This document shows, one piece after another, positions 48,101 through 55,700 of a DNA stretch of 64,000 nucleotides; position 1 is the stretch's first letter, and every line of letters begins with the position of its first letter. The notes beneath the pieces were generated by a model. That model was given only the letters and a program-made list of their open reading frames with translations, did no database searches and was not told where the DNA came from. Source of the stretch: a virus; the IMG/VR virus record IMGVR_UViG_3300027708_000012, positions 1 to 64,000 of that record. One strand, 5' to 3'. The position numbers and the translations under genes were made by a program.

Positions 48101-50052
48101 GTACTTACGCTTTCTACAAAGTACGGACCAGCCACAAACAAATGGTTATTTGTTCCCGTGTCTGAAGTTACGTAAGTTAGTAGTGTACTTCCTGGAAGTA
48201 ATCCGTGGGGCGCATTGCCCGTGTTAACAGTGACTACGCAGAATCCATTTGTACTAATAAAAGTTGCGGTAGATCCAATACTACTAGTGGTGTTAAGCTG
48301 ATATGTTCCAGTTTGTCCTGTAGTACCTGTAAGCTGACTTACAATTGATGTTAAACTTGGCACTGTATTATTTGCACTTAGTGCAATGCCCTGCCCTGGT
48401 GCTAAAGTACCACTTTGAACTTGTGTAACTGTTAGTACTGTTCCAGTAATAGAAGCGGTAAAGCTACAACTTGTAACCGGGGTGCTGACTGTATAAGTTG
48501 GGTTGCTGATTGCAACTCCAAACAAGTAACCAGTATTTGTACCTGCGGTTAATGGAATTGCACTGCCCACAGCTGCAGTCATAGACCCTGTTGCGGTTGT
48601 TTGAATCATCACAGAAAGAGTTGCTGAGGTGCTTAAAATAGCATTTCTACTATCAATGATCTGATACACATAATATGTGGTTGCTTGTAAGTTACCAAAT
48701 GTACTACCAGAAAGAGCAACAGCTTCACCTACAGTCATGTTATTAGTTGTGGTAAAGGTCACTGAATTATTAATAGCGTTTGTTGCGGTAACTGTAGCGT
48801 TATAATTAATATTATTACTCAATGTTAGTGTGGTACCACTAGGTATACTGGCAATATAATATTGTGTTCCTGCAACCAAGCCACCAAAACTTGCGCCACC
48901 AGTAACATACATATTGCCGCCCGTTGTTGTAGTTAATACTGGATTAGTTGAGCCGCTTGAAACTGTCACAACTGTAATTGTTTTTGTATCAATGATACTT
49001 TGTACGTAGTAAGTACTACCAGTAGTCAATCCACCAAAACTAGTTCCCGAGAACAGTAATGGCATGTTAGCATACATACCTATGGTAGATCCCACCGTGA
49101 TATAATTAGTTGAATTATTAGTTGCAACAGCGTTGGTAATAATTTGATTAACAGTGAATGGTGATCCCACTGACATACCAGTTGTGCTTGTTACCGTTAC
49201 TACGTTGCCAGTACCGTTAGTTCCAGTAACTGTACAATTAATAACTGCATTAATAGCAGATCCTGAATAGTAACCGCCTGCACGTAATTGAATGAATGGA
49301 GTATAGATACTATCGCCGTTACTAAAACCTACTTTACCTTTGGCAATAAAAGTAAATTGTGTTGAGTTTACAACTGTGTATACAAAGAAAGATCCCTCAG
49401 CACGGTCGAAACCTGTAATAGCTGGATTAAATCCTTTGATAGTAATTGGCTGTCCTGCAATATAATTATGCGCAGAAGCTGTGGTAATTGTGATAATACT
49501 TTCTGCTGTGGAAGAGCCGCCAGATTGTGTGCTGGCATCTGAAGTTGCAGCTGAAACAGTTATGTCAGTGCCTGGAATTTCATAAATGCTAGGTATACCA
49601 CGTTGTTGACTAACAGTCAACCATTTGGTTGGTTGCATACCATATTCAAAGTCAGCATCAAGTAAACTTTGCGGAGCCGCTACACGCATACGCTCAAACG
49701 CATCTGTACCAATTTCTGGACTTCTTACATATTGAAATGGACTTTCGTAAAAAATCTGTATTGCATCACTGCTGATAATACTATTAGTTGAAATACTAGT
49801 TATTGTGGCAGCATTTAACTGGATAATAGTATTACCGTCGGTATTGTCCAATGCTGTTATAAAATTTGTGTCGTTTGCACGGACGAATGATACAGAAGTT
49901 CCTAAATAGGAAGGATCTGCAAAATTATAAAGTATAACGTTCTTAGTAGTATCGGTAATAACTAATAATTGTTGTAAATCTATCTTACCAGGTACTTCAA
50001 TTTGCCCTAGTGCTGCATTAAAAACGTACTGTCTAAGTTGACTCTTTGCCAT
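45112..50052 (-). CDS. Giant virion structural protein (1646 aa)
   Basis: MAKSQLRQYVFNAALGQIEV, then LLVITDTTKNVILYNFADPS, GTDAFERMRVAAPQSLLDAD and FEYGMQPTKWLTVSQQRGIP mark a very large structural protein conserved in T4-like aquatic phages. The middle (about 280-640 and 1000-1550) is built of Thr/Ser/Gly-rich beta repeats (units like 'GxTTGSTYYVxxIIDxxTITV'; 'NNMTVGEAVALSGSTFGNL'). A conserved block, ALVIEGIINPSNMPAL, lies near 1300. Probably a tail-fibre or baseplate-attached component. Late box and GGAGAATG-type ribosome site upstream. Confidence 0.85.
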   Translation of the reverse strand: MAKSQLRQYVFNAALGQIEVPGKIDLQQLLVITDTTKNVILYNFADPSYLGTSVSFVRANDTNFITALDNTDGNTIIQLNAATITSISTNSIISSDAIQIFYESPFQYVRSPEIGTDAFERMRVAAPQSLLDADFEYGMQPTKWLTVSQQRGIPSIYEIPGTDITVSAATSDASTQSGGSSTAESIITITTASAHNYIAGQPITIKGFNPAITGFDRAEGSFFVYTVVNSTQFTFIAKGKVGFSNGDSIYTPFIQLRAGGYYSGSAINAVINCTVTGTNGTGNVVTVTSTTGMSVGSPFTVNQIITNAVATNNSTNYITVGSTIGMYANMPLLFSGTSFGGLTTGSTYYVQSIIDTKTITVVTVSSGSTNPVLTTTTGGNMYVTGGASFGGLVAGTQYYIASIPSGTTLTLSNNINYNATVTATNAINNSVTFTTTNNMTVGEAVALSGSTFGNLQATTYYVYQIIDSRNAILSTSATLSVMIQTTATGSMTAAVGSAIPLTAGTNTGYLFGVAISNPTYTVSTPVTSCSFTASITGTVLTVTQVQSGTLAPGQGIALSANNTVPSLTSIVSQLTGTTGQTGTYQLNTTSSIGSTATFISTNGFCVVTVNTGNAPHGLLPGSTLLTYVTSDTGTNNHLFVAGPYFVESVSTNTVAGQVIANQMTYTARSPGFIQTGTPIVAALYARSDSFYSHRPFDGGVSLGTSLPSHGAQAIRMSKKYIRYQSGKSINFNTGLLMAPNYDVRSVVASSTNIGATITITTDDVDHGAQVGATITLTGVITSGYNGTYTVGNIIDERTLTVVANQTLGAAGSAAISDPCFLSLSNWYGASVRSGTYDEQNGVFFQYDGQIISAVKRSSTFQLAGTINVVVGSGQIVGINTRFTTQLAAGDRIVIRGMSHIVTQVSNDTLMYVNPQYRGYASISGIKAAKTIDYSVPQSKWNVDRCDGSNDAFNPSGYRIIPIKMQMVAVQWTWYGAGFIDWMLRGPEGKYITVHRLRNNNVNNEAWMRSGNLPVRYEVLNESARSQIVGTSSVGVSDPVISVLDNTFFPTPASGYPITLYIDNEFITYTTKVNAYATASAATNGSYSNTVTVSNTTNMAVGQQIVFTNISNGSPLGNILSGTTYWIYQILQSGANGLIQLSTQSNLATVMTQVAATVTAGSMTTAAFTGLSRGTTITPWATGGYRTFTAGAAATHTVTTGVLLVNGSASPIVSHWGAAFIEDGGFDSDRSYIFNYQVTNVFISSKKTTAFAVRLAPSVSNALTGDLGGRELINRASFLLNALESSSGAGGTNAALVIEGIINPSNMPALTNITFNSLSSLANPTGQPSFSQVAPGSSMVFANSNTTILSVPVAIQAGATLIPLTANASSAGAQVSDDIFFTNNTGSLYGLTKIASFNNSTATFTGAITAGSGVTFTASIVGGIMTVTVAPGSGTIVPGMILSGTGINAGSYIVSNISGTGTSVNSTWQVSSAQTIQSVAATGTLYTLTVNAVASGIITSGMILSGGNAGVNQYITIQLTSTFTGNALGNIGTYAVNVATTFASQSTTGTLTGIVTNQPTYAAIQNGTVQLTRGTYALPGETVFSYINSPANKDSLDLTSFKELTNTPIGGRGCYPNGCDILFVNAYITQGSPINQNLVLRWGEAQA

Positions 50053-50071
50053 TTCATTCTCCGTGGTTCTA

Positions 50072-50078
50072 TATTTAT
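50072..50078 (-). promoter_or_regulatory. T4-type late promoter box
   Basis: Minus strand GCATAAATATAG, 19 nt before the ATG at 50052. Confidence 0.75.
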
Positions 50079-50153
50079 GCTTATATTAACGTCACTGTAC
50101 ATGTAATGATATGTGAAGTTAGCACAAGACTGCCCAGTATATTATCTATAGTG

Positions 50154-50160
50154 TATTTAT
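50154..50160 (-). promoter_or_regulatory. Possible second late promoter box
   Basis: Minus strand TCATAAATACACTATAG between the sedolisin stop and the giant structural gene, 101 nt before that gene's ATG. Confidence 0.45.
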
Positions 50161-50182
50161 GACGCTTGTGTATACGACTTAG

Positions 50183-51418
50183 TTAACGGACACCAGTGGT
50201 TTTTCTTGGGTAAGTTTGTCCTGTTACTGGGCGAAATCCGTAATTTTGTTTAGGAAATGTAGAACCAGTATGTATTGATTTATAAATGCTAGTTCCGTTA
50301 GGTGGTCCTAAGCCGGTTACAGCATCCCAGCCAACAGTTCCTGCGTATCCACTATTAATTACGGTATTATTTGTTCCTACAGTTATATCATAAAAAGCAC
50401 TGGTATTACCATATGCTATAGTATTCCAGTCAGCACTAGTTCGTCGAACTCCGGTGAGTTGTTGAAATCTAGCAAGCATACCTGCCATAGTTGGGCTTGA
50501 TAAACTAGTACCGCCATAGCCAGAAATTGATCCGTTATAATATAAAGCGTAAGCGTTCATAGGAGCTGAAAAATCAGGAGCACCTCGATTAGACAATGCT
50601 GTAGGACTACCTGTTACTCCGCTAGTAATAGGAGTATAGAATAAACCAGATTGCCAACTAGGTAATGAAAATACTGTACTTACGCCACCGCCACCGCCCC
50701 ATGTACTACCAAACGCACTGTCTCTATTATCATCGGTTTCTGTTAAACGTCCATTGCTACCATTTAGAGTAAGTTTAGTACCACCGACAGATATAACATT
50801 AGGGCTAGATGCTGGATAGCACAATCCAATAGTGCTACCAGTTGTTCCTACCACTGAACCCCAGTCACCCGACGCTGCAAGTACTGTTATTCCAGCATTA
50901 GTTGCATTGGTAAAATATTGTTCGTCCGATGTGTATTCATTAGTAGCCCAACTAATTGTAATAATGTGCATACCATCAGCAATTGCTTGTGTTAGCATAC
51001 TTTGGTATGTACTACCTATGTAGATAGTAATGCTAGCTTGCGGAGCCATAGTGGCCGCACAAAAAATATCTACAGTATTTTCTCCGCTTGCGCCATCGTG
51101 GAATGTATTTCCTCTTGAAAAAACACCAGTCTGACCGTCTAGTAATACTTGTGTAACTGTTGGTACTGCGTATGCTGAAGATAGTAGACCGGCTGATTGT
51201 AAGTCTGCCCATGATTTATTAAGATCAGATTGTAAAAATCCACCGCCAAAGCTGAGAATTCCGATCTTTACACCAAACCCAGAAGAACTAGGAATATTGT
51301 ATGCTATTGCAATTTGAGGAGGAGTAAGTCGGCCAGCAACTGGTAACGCAGATGGTGCTTGCCCTGTTGCGGGATCAATTAAATCTACTTCAAATAAATG
51401 TGCTGATTGAGCTTCCAT
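50183..51418 (-). CDS. Sedolisin-type (S53) serine-carboxyl peptidase (411 aa)
   Basis: All S53 active-site motifs are present: SGENTVDIF (E113, D117), AASGDWGS (oxyanion D185) and YGGTSLSSPT (nucleophile S305). The calcium site is suggested by FYDITVG (D344) and VGWDAVTGLG (D365). LTPPQIAIAYNIP (31-43) is the typical beginning of the mature catalytic domain, so the usual ~190-residue propeptide is missing; only 30 residues precede it. No secretion signal is seen. Placement between fibre genes and the giant structural protein suggests a virion-associated protease for host-surface proteins or for fibre maturation. Confidence 0.9.
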   Translation of the reverse strand: MEAQSAHLFEVDLIDPATGQAPSALPVAGRLTPPQIAIAYNIPSSSGFGVKIGILSFGGGFLQSDLNKSWADLQSAGLLSSAYAVPTVTQVLLDGQTGVFSRGNTFHDGASGENTVDIFCAATMAPQASITIYIGSTYQSMLTQAIADGMHIITISWATNEYTSDEQYFTNATNAGITVLAASGDWGSVVGTTGSTIGLCYPASSPNVISVGGTKLTLNGSNGRLTETDDNRDSAFGSTWGGGGGVSTVFSLPSWQSGLFYTPITSGVTGSPTALSNRGAPDFSAPMNAYALYYNGSISGYGGTSLSSPTMAGMLARFQQLTGVRRTSADWNTIAYGNTSAFYDITVGTNNTVINSGYAGTVGWDAVTGLGPPNGTSIYKSIHTGSTFPKQNYGFRPVTGQTYPRKTTGVR

Positions 51419-51453
51419 ATTAATTGCTTACCTAATGTTGATCAGCCAATATT

Positions 51454-52743
51454 TTAAGATTCTGTTTGTAATATAGTAAGTGTTACAGTTATAACTGAAG
51501 CAGATGCTCCGTTATTATAAATTTTAAGAGGAATACTAGTTGTAGGTGTTGCTTCACTACTATATCCCACAATTGCTGGACTAAAATATTGTGTAGTTCC
51601 TGTTGTTGAAATCATTTCTGCAATGACTCCTGAACCAGGAGTTGGATCAGTAGTAATAGCTCTGGATGCATCTGAAGTTCTTGCTGCGGTACTAGAATAA
51701 ACAGTAACCCAGGCACCATATGAAGTTTGAATACTATACAACATATAGCCTTTATAGCCAGTTATGGTATAGTTGGCACTAGATCCTGCCGCAATACTAC
51801 TAGTTGTGACTGATACAGATGTTCTACTAGCAGCAACAACCGTTACAGTTTGCGTTACCCAACTTAAAGATCCAGAACCGTTAGTAGTTAATACTTGCCC
51901 AGCTGTTCCTCCAGTTATTGATAAATTTCCAACAGGACCTAAATTAGTGGATCCAGTAAACGTGGTTTGACTATTAAATGTTACTGCATTACCAAATGAT
52001 AAAGCACCGCTAAAAGTTGCTCCGGCACTGAATGTAATAGCAGAACTAAAAATTGCACTTGAATTAAAAGTTACTGAAGAACTAAATGTAGTTGACCCGC
52101 TTACAGTTCCGCCAGTGAACAGTGGAATAACAGGTGGAGTAAATGTAAAAACACCAGATAAGTTATTATAAGATAAACCACCGCTTCCGCTTGCGGTTGC
52201 TGTAGACACACTAAGAGCTGTTAGCTGAATTCCCGACACCGCATTGCCAACTAAGTCTGCAGAAGGTATCCATTTTCCTTGAGATGTACTATATTTTAAT
52301 ACTTGACCGTCTGAAGGGCTTGTAATATTAACATCGGTCAATCCTGATAATGTAGTTGAACCGTTAATTGTAGTGCCGCCGCCGCCGCTTACTGTTGCCC
52401 AACTTAAAACACCATTCCCGTCAGTAGTTAATACTTGACCAGCGGTTCCTCCGGCAATCGTAACATTACTAATCAATCCTAAATTAGTTGTTCCTGTGTT
52501 CGATAACGGGCCAGAAATTGTCAATCCAGTTAGTGTTCCAAGTATATTAACAACACTAGAACCCAGTGTGGTCTGAGATAGTAAAGTTTGTCCAGCTGTG
52601 GTTATTTTTGCTCCGGATACTAGTTCAATCCTATTACCAGCCACTGTTAAGGTTTGCGTAATAAGATTTCCCGAAACGTCTACTAAAAAATACGGACTAG
52701 TAAATCCAGAGTCTGATCTAAATAATTTTGAAATAACAGTCAT
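51454..52743 (-). CDS. Tail-fibre-like protein (429 aa)
   Basis: MTVISKLFRSDSGFTSPYFL and repeated GGTAGQVLTTDGNGVLSWAT / GGTAGQVLTTNGSGSLSWVT units (two copies, about residues 97-116 and 280-299), plus a Phe/Ser-repetitive beta-helix (FSSSVTFNSSAIFSSAITFS). C-terminal 110 residues (GYKGYMLYSIQTSYGAWVTV) look like a compact tip domain. Trimeric fibre architecture is likely. It reads in the same direction as the two fibre genes upstream. Confidence 0.8.
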   Translation of the reverse strand: MTVISKLFRSDSGFTSPYFLVDVSGNLITQTLTVAGNRIELVSGAKITTAGQTLLSQTTLGSSVVNILGTLTGLTISGPLSNTGTTNLGLISNVTIAGGTAGQVLTTDGNGVLSWATVSGGGGTTINGSTTLSGLTDVNITSPSDGQVLKYSTSQGKWIPSADLVGNAVSGIQLTALSVSTATASGSGGLSYNNLSGVFTFTPPVIPLFTGGTVSGSTTFSSSVTFNSSAIFSSAITFSAGATFSGALSFGNAVTFNSQTTFTGSTNLGPVGNLSITGGTAGQVLTTNGSGSLSWVTQTVTVVAASRTSVSVTTSSIAAGSSANYTITGYKGYMLYSIQTSYGAWVTVYSSTAARTSDASRAITTDPTPGSGVIAEMISTTGTTQYFSPAIVGYSSEATPTTSIPLKIYNNGASASVITVTLTILQTES

Positions 52744-52758
52744 AGGTATACGATGCCT

Positions 52759-53442
52759 TTAAGCCAGGGCTACTGCAAATGCGGCTGCAATTTTTGTAGC
52801 ATATTGCACAGTTACTGCACTTGAATTACCTGCTGGTGCTGAAGACATCGACACTGAAGTAAATGTGCCGGGCGCAGGAGTGGTGCCACCAATTGCCACG
52901 TTGTTCATAGTCCCAGTAGCTGCACTTGTTATACTGATCACTCCGCTACCTGTTGTTGATAAACTGATATTATTTGCACCTGCTGCAAGTGTTACTTGGC
53001 CGCTTGTTGCTGACAAACTAGTAAACGCTCCGGACGCCGGGGTTGTTCCACCGATTGACATATTATTAATTGAACCGGTTGTTCCTGGATTAATAGTCAC
53101 CGATCCTGATCCGGTTGGAGAAATTGTAACACTGGCATTGGCTGGGCTAATTGAAACTGTAGAAGTTGCAGTTAATGTAGTAAAATTGCCAGGCTTTGGA
53201 GTTGATGCGCCAATAGTTACGTTATCTAATGTTCCAGCAACTGCTGGATTGATAAACACTGAGTTAGTAACCACAAGATTTGGTGTTGAAAAGTTGCTTT
53301 GTGACCCAATTGTCAGTGTATTAGTCAGCGGATTTGTTGAAATTGTAATACCGTTATTACCAACAACAGTTAATGTGTTGTTGGTAGCATTTAAGCTAAT
53401 TTGCGATTGGCTGGGCGAAGCAATGTATGTATATCCGTTCAT
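52759..53442 (-). CDS. Tail-fibre-like repeat protein (227 aa)
   Basis: Consists almost wholly of beta repeats with the motif NxxIGGTTPAPGTFTSVSM (copies at about residues 76, 129 and 190), alternating with 'ISTTGSGVISI'-like strands. MNGYTYIASPSQSQISLNAT starts it. It ends with a short hydrophobic segment (ATKIAAAFAVALA). Overlaps the upstream gene by four nt; a fibre shaft subunit by inference. Confidence 0.75.
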   Translation of the reverse strand: MNGYTYIASPSQSQISLNATNNTLTVVGNNGITISTNPLTNTLTIGSQSNFSTPNLVVTNSVFINPAVAGTLDNVTIGASTPKPGNFTTLTATSTVSISPANASVTISPTGSGSVTINPGTTGSINNMSIGGTTPASGAFTSLSATSGQVTLAAGANNISLSTTGSGVISITSAATGTMNNVAIGGTTPAPGTFTSVSMSSAPAGNSSAVTVQYATKIAAAFAVALA

Positions 53443-54632
53443 GCTGCTATTACTCCAAGTAATAATTTTGTTAAGTTACCTACTGTTATAAGACTAGTAG
53501 GAGTTGTTCCGGGATTGGTAATTTGTAAAGTAGTAAATGCACCACTTCTAGGTGTTGAGTTGCCTACTGTTATATTATTCATAGATCCGCGTGTACCAGA
53601 AGATGCACTAAATGTTGAACTACCAGTGGTTGATATTGTAAAATTTTGATTAGTCGAAACTAAACTTGTTGCATTGTTGGATGACAATGCGGTAAATGCC
53701 GCTGATTTTGCAGAGTTGGCACCTATTGTCATACTATTAATCGATCCTGTTGCACCGGATGACATTACCACAGCGCCTGTTCCTGTTGGAGATATTGTAA
53801 TCAACTGATTAACGCCAGTAGCAATTACAGTGCTGGATGACAGCGACGTAAACGTAGCTGGTTTTGCAACTAGAGATCCAATTGTGGTATTATCAATACT
53901 GGATGTACTAACAGCCGTTATGTTTATAGAATTATTAACAGTCAAGTTAGGAATGTTGCCCAACGTGGTAAATGTTATAGTATTTGTACTAGTATTAGTT
54001 GTAATACCAATACTGGTATCGGTATTTACAAAATTAATAGTGTCTAATATAAAACCTGCTGACAGGATTGCTTGCCCTGGTACTATTACTTGTGCAATAT
54101 TACTGAGAAATACACGGCCATAACTGTCAAGAGTTACACCAGGTAATGCGCTGCCAGTCCAATTAAGCCCAGTGCCTATTTGGCCTCCGGTACTGTCTGT
54201 TTCACCTGTGGTAGAATGTATTTCTAAGTTATTAACCCGCTGACTGTATGTTGCGTTTAGTACAAGATTGACACCTAATAATGGTGTAGTGCCGTTGGCA
54301 GCATAATACGGGCTTGCTATCAAATTCACTACTGAATTAGTAACTGTTGCAGTATATTGAACTAGATCTCTTCCTAAATTTGTGCGACCGTATACAGTTA
54401 TTGACGCTTGATCGTCCCTTGCAGATAGTAATATTTCTACATGTTCTATATCATCTTTACCGTATTCTACTGCTATTTTATAACTTGCACTTTTAAAGTC
54501 TTGGAGATACCAACTATCTATTACAGTATTTGGTGCAATAGAGAACATCTTTCCTTGGAAGGAAAATCCGGTCCTGTCTCTAAATTTTAGAGTATTACCC
54601 AGGCCTTTTATAAAATAATCAGTAAAATTCAT
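53439..54632 (-). CDS. Tail-fibre-like protein with structured N-domain (397 aa)
   Basis: Residues 1-170 form a distinct domain (MNFTDYFIKGLGNTLKFRDR; WYLQDFKSASYKIAVEYGKD), like attachment domains of aquatic phage fibres. Residues 200-397 contain 'IGxxxxxxxxFTxL' repeats (TTIGSLVAKPATFTSLSS; MTIGANSAKSAAFTALSS; ITVGNSTPRSGAFTTLQI) shared with the gene at 52759. Late box upstream at normal distance. Confidence 0.8.
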   Translation of the reverse strand: MNFTDYFIKGLGNTLKFRDRTGFSFQGKMFSIAPNTVIDSWYLQDFKSASYKIAVEYGKDDIEHVEILLSARDDQASITVYGRTNLGRDLVQYTATVTNSVVNLIASPYYAANGTTPLLGVNLVLNATYSQRVNNLEIHSTTGETDSTGGQIGTGLNWTGSALPGVTLDSYGRVFLSNIAQVIVPGQAILSAGFILDTINFVNTDTSIGITTNTSTNTITFTTLGNIPNLTVNNSINITAVSTSSIDNTTIGSLVAKPATFTSLSSSTVIATGVNQLITISPTGTGAVVMSSGATGSINSMTIGANSAKSAAFTALSSNNATSLVSTNQNFTISTTGSSTFSASSGTRGSMNNITVGNSTPRSGAFTTLQITNPGTTPTSLITVGNLTKLLLGVIAA

Positions 54633-54652
54633 GTCTGCTCGCTATGATCATA

Positions 54653-54659
54653 TATTTAT
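54653..54659 (-). promoter_or_regulatory. T4-type late promoter box for fibre operon
   Basis: Minus strand TTGAATAAATATATG, 20 nt before the ATG at 54632; likely start of transcription for the fibre genes and sedolisin. Confidence 0.72.
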
Positions 54660-54690
54660 TCAATCTGGACCTTGTTTGCATCCAGTCAAA

Positions 54691-54719
54691 ACACTAGCAT
54701 ACTAGTGTAAAATATGCTA
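54691..54719. promoter_or_regulatory. Overlapping inverted repeats upstream of cupin gene
   Basis: ACACTAG-CATA-CTAGTGT (54691-54708) is a perfect 7-bp inverted repeat. Overlapping it, TAGCATA (54695-54701) can pair with TATGCTA (54713-54719). The two foldings exclude each other. The site lies between the divergent fibre operon and the cupin gene, and could be an operator or an RNA switch in the cupin leader. Confidence 0.5.
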
Positions 54720-54747
54720 AATTAACACACTATATCAAGGAACAAGT

Positions 54748-55137
54748 ATGAGCAGACAAGAAGGCATGGTTACTAAAGGTTGGGGGTATGAGCTTATTTG
54801 GGCTACTAACGATCATTATTGCGGCAAAATAATGGTTTTTACAGATGCAGGGTCAAAATTTAGTATGCATTTTCACAAAGAAAAAACTGAAACTTGGTTT
54901 GTAAATTCAGGTAAATTTATTCTAAGATACATAGATACAACAAATGGTGCTTTAATTGAGCGCAATCTTGATCAAGGAGATGTGTGGCACAATAATCCTT
55001 TGCAACCACACCAATTAGAAGCACTATTGCCCGGGAGTACAATTCTAGAAGTTAGTACAGCAGATTCTGTAGAAGACAATTATAGAATTGTGCCCGGCGA
55101 TAGTCAGCTTACGCCCGAGTTGAAAAATCAAAGTTAA
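54748..55137 (+). CDS. Cupin-domain protein (129 aa)
   Basis: Cupin motif 1 is HFHKEKTETWFVNSGKF (H-x-H-x4-E-x6-G, about residues 41-57) and motif 2 is GDVWHNNPLQPHQLEA (75-90). VTKGWGYELIWA near the start is typical of mannose-6-phosphate-isomerase-like cupins. The metal-binding His/Glu set is intact. It might isomerise or epimerise a sugar, or dioxygenate a small molecule; substrate unknown. It opens the tailoring cluster. AAGGAACAAGT precedes the ATG. The 3' end overlaps the convergent 2OG-like gene by 29 nt. Confidence 0.82.
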   Translation: MSRQEGMVTKGWGYELIWATNDHYCGKIMVFTDAGSKFSMHFHKEKTETWFVNSGKFILRYIDTTNGALIERNLDQGDVWHNNPLQPHQLEALLPGSTILEVSTADSVEDNYRIVPGDSQLTPELKNQS

Positions 55138-55690
55138 TAACTATTCTATAATCTTCTTCAGTCGGTGAAGAATCTGAATAATACTGAGCTCCGTCAAAAC
55201 AGACAAACCTGTTGGCTTTTGCTTCTACTTCTTTAGCTACTGTAGAGATACCGTTATATTTTTCCTTAAAACATCCATGACTAGCATCTTTAAAATCTTT
55301 GTATTTAGAAATATCTGTGTGAAAATCGTAAGTTTCGTTGAAGATTTTGGTAGATGCGGTCGAGTCTGTTAGATACAATATTGCCGATGTATGTGGAAAC
55401 GGAATATTGATAGTTGGATTATCTACATAAGGTTTATCAGTTTTAGTTTGCATAGTAACCTGTATCCTAAAAATCTCATCAACTTGCGCTCCGGTCTGTT
55501 CAACAGCTGCAAACAATAATGGTTCCAATGTACTGGCAAAGGGTGTATATTTTTGGCCGTTGTCTAAAGGTACATTTGTGAAAATAGCAGGTTTATTTTT
55601 ATTAAAGTTCCACGGAAATGAATGAAATTCCACAATGTCAGTAACCAGTTTAAACACCGATGATGAAAGTAAATTATCAATTATAATCAT
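55109..55690 (-). CDS. 2OG-oxygenase-fold protein with lost iron ligands (193 aa)
   Basis: ILYLTDSTASTKIFNETYDF, FVCFDGAQYYSDSSPTEED and YRIVINFDFS align well with the oxygenases at 17963 and 40247, and R182 of the 2OG site is kept. However, the distal histidine (H153 there) is Tyr171 here, and the first ligand position reads YVD (Y88-x-D90) or, in another alignment, TIN. An active Fe(II) centre is therefore doubtful. It is next to, and in the same direction as, two halogenase-like genes. It may be a partner or substrate-binding pseudoenzyme; it resembles the oxygenase-like proteins that accompany halogenase genes in some bacteria (DUF6445-like, low confidence). Confidence 0.75.
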   Translation of the reverse strand: MIIIDNLLSSSVFKLVTDIVEFHSFPWNFNKNKPAIFTNVPLDNGQKYTPFASTLEPLLFAAVEQTGAQVDEIFRIQVTMQTKTDKPYVDNPTINIPFPHTSAILYLTDSTASTKIFNETYDFHTDISKYKDFKDASHGCFKEKYNGISTVAKEVEAKANRFVCFDGAQYYSDSSPTEEDYRIVINFDFSTRA

Positions 55691-55700
55691 GTTATATCCT

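Noticed and set aside
52865-53491. 208-codon plus-strand frame opposite the fibre gene
   Set aside because: A mirror of the repetitive fibre sequence on the minus strand, rich in Val/Pro/Leu without any pattern of a real protein.
51454-54632. CRISPR-like or tandem-repeat array in the fibre genes
   Set aside because: The repeats are imperfect protein-level fibre motifs in frame, with no constant repeat/spacer structure.
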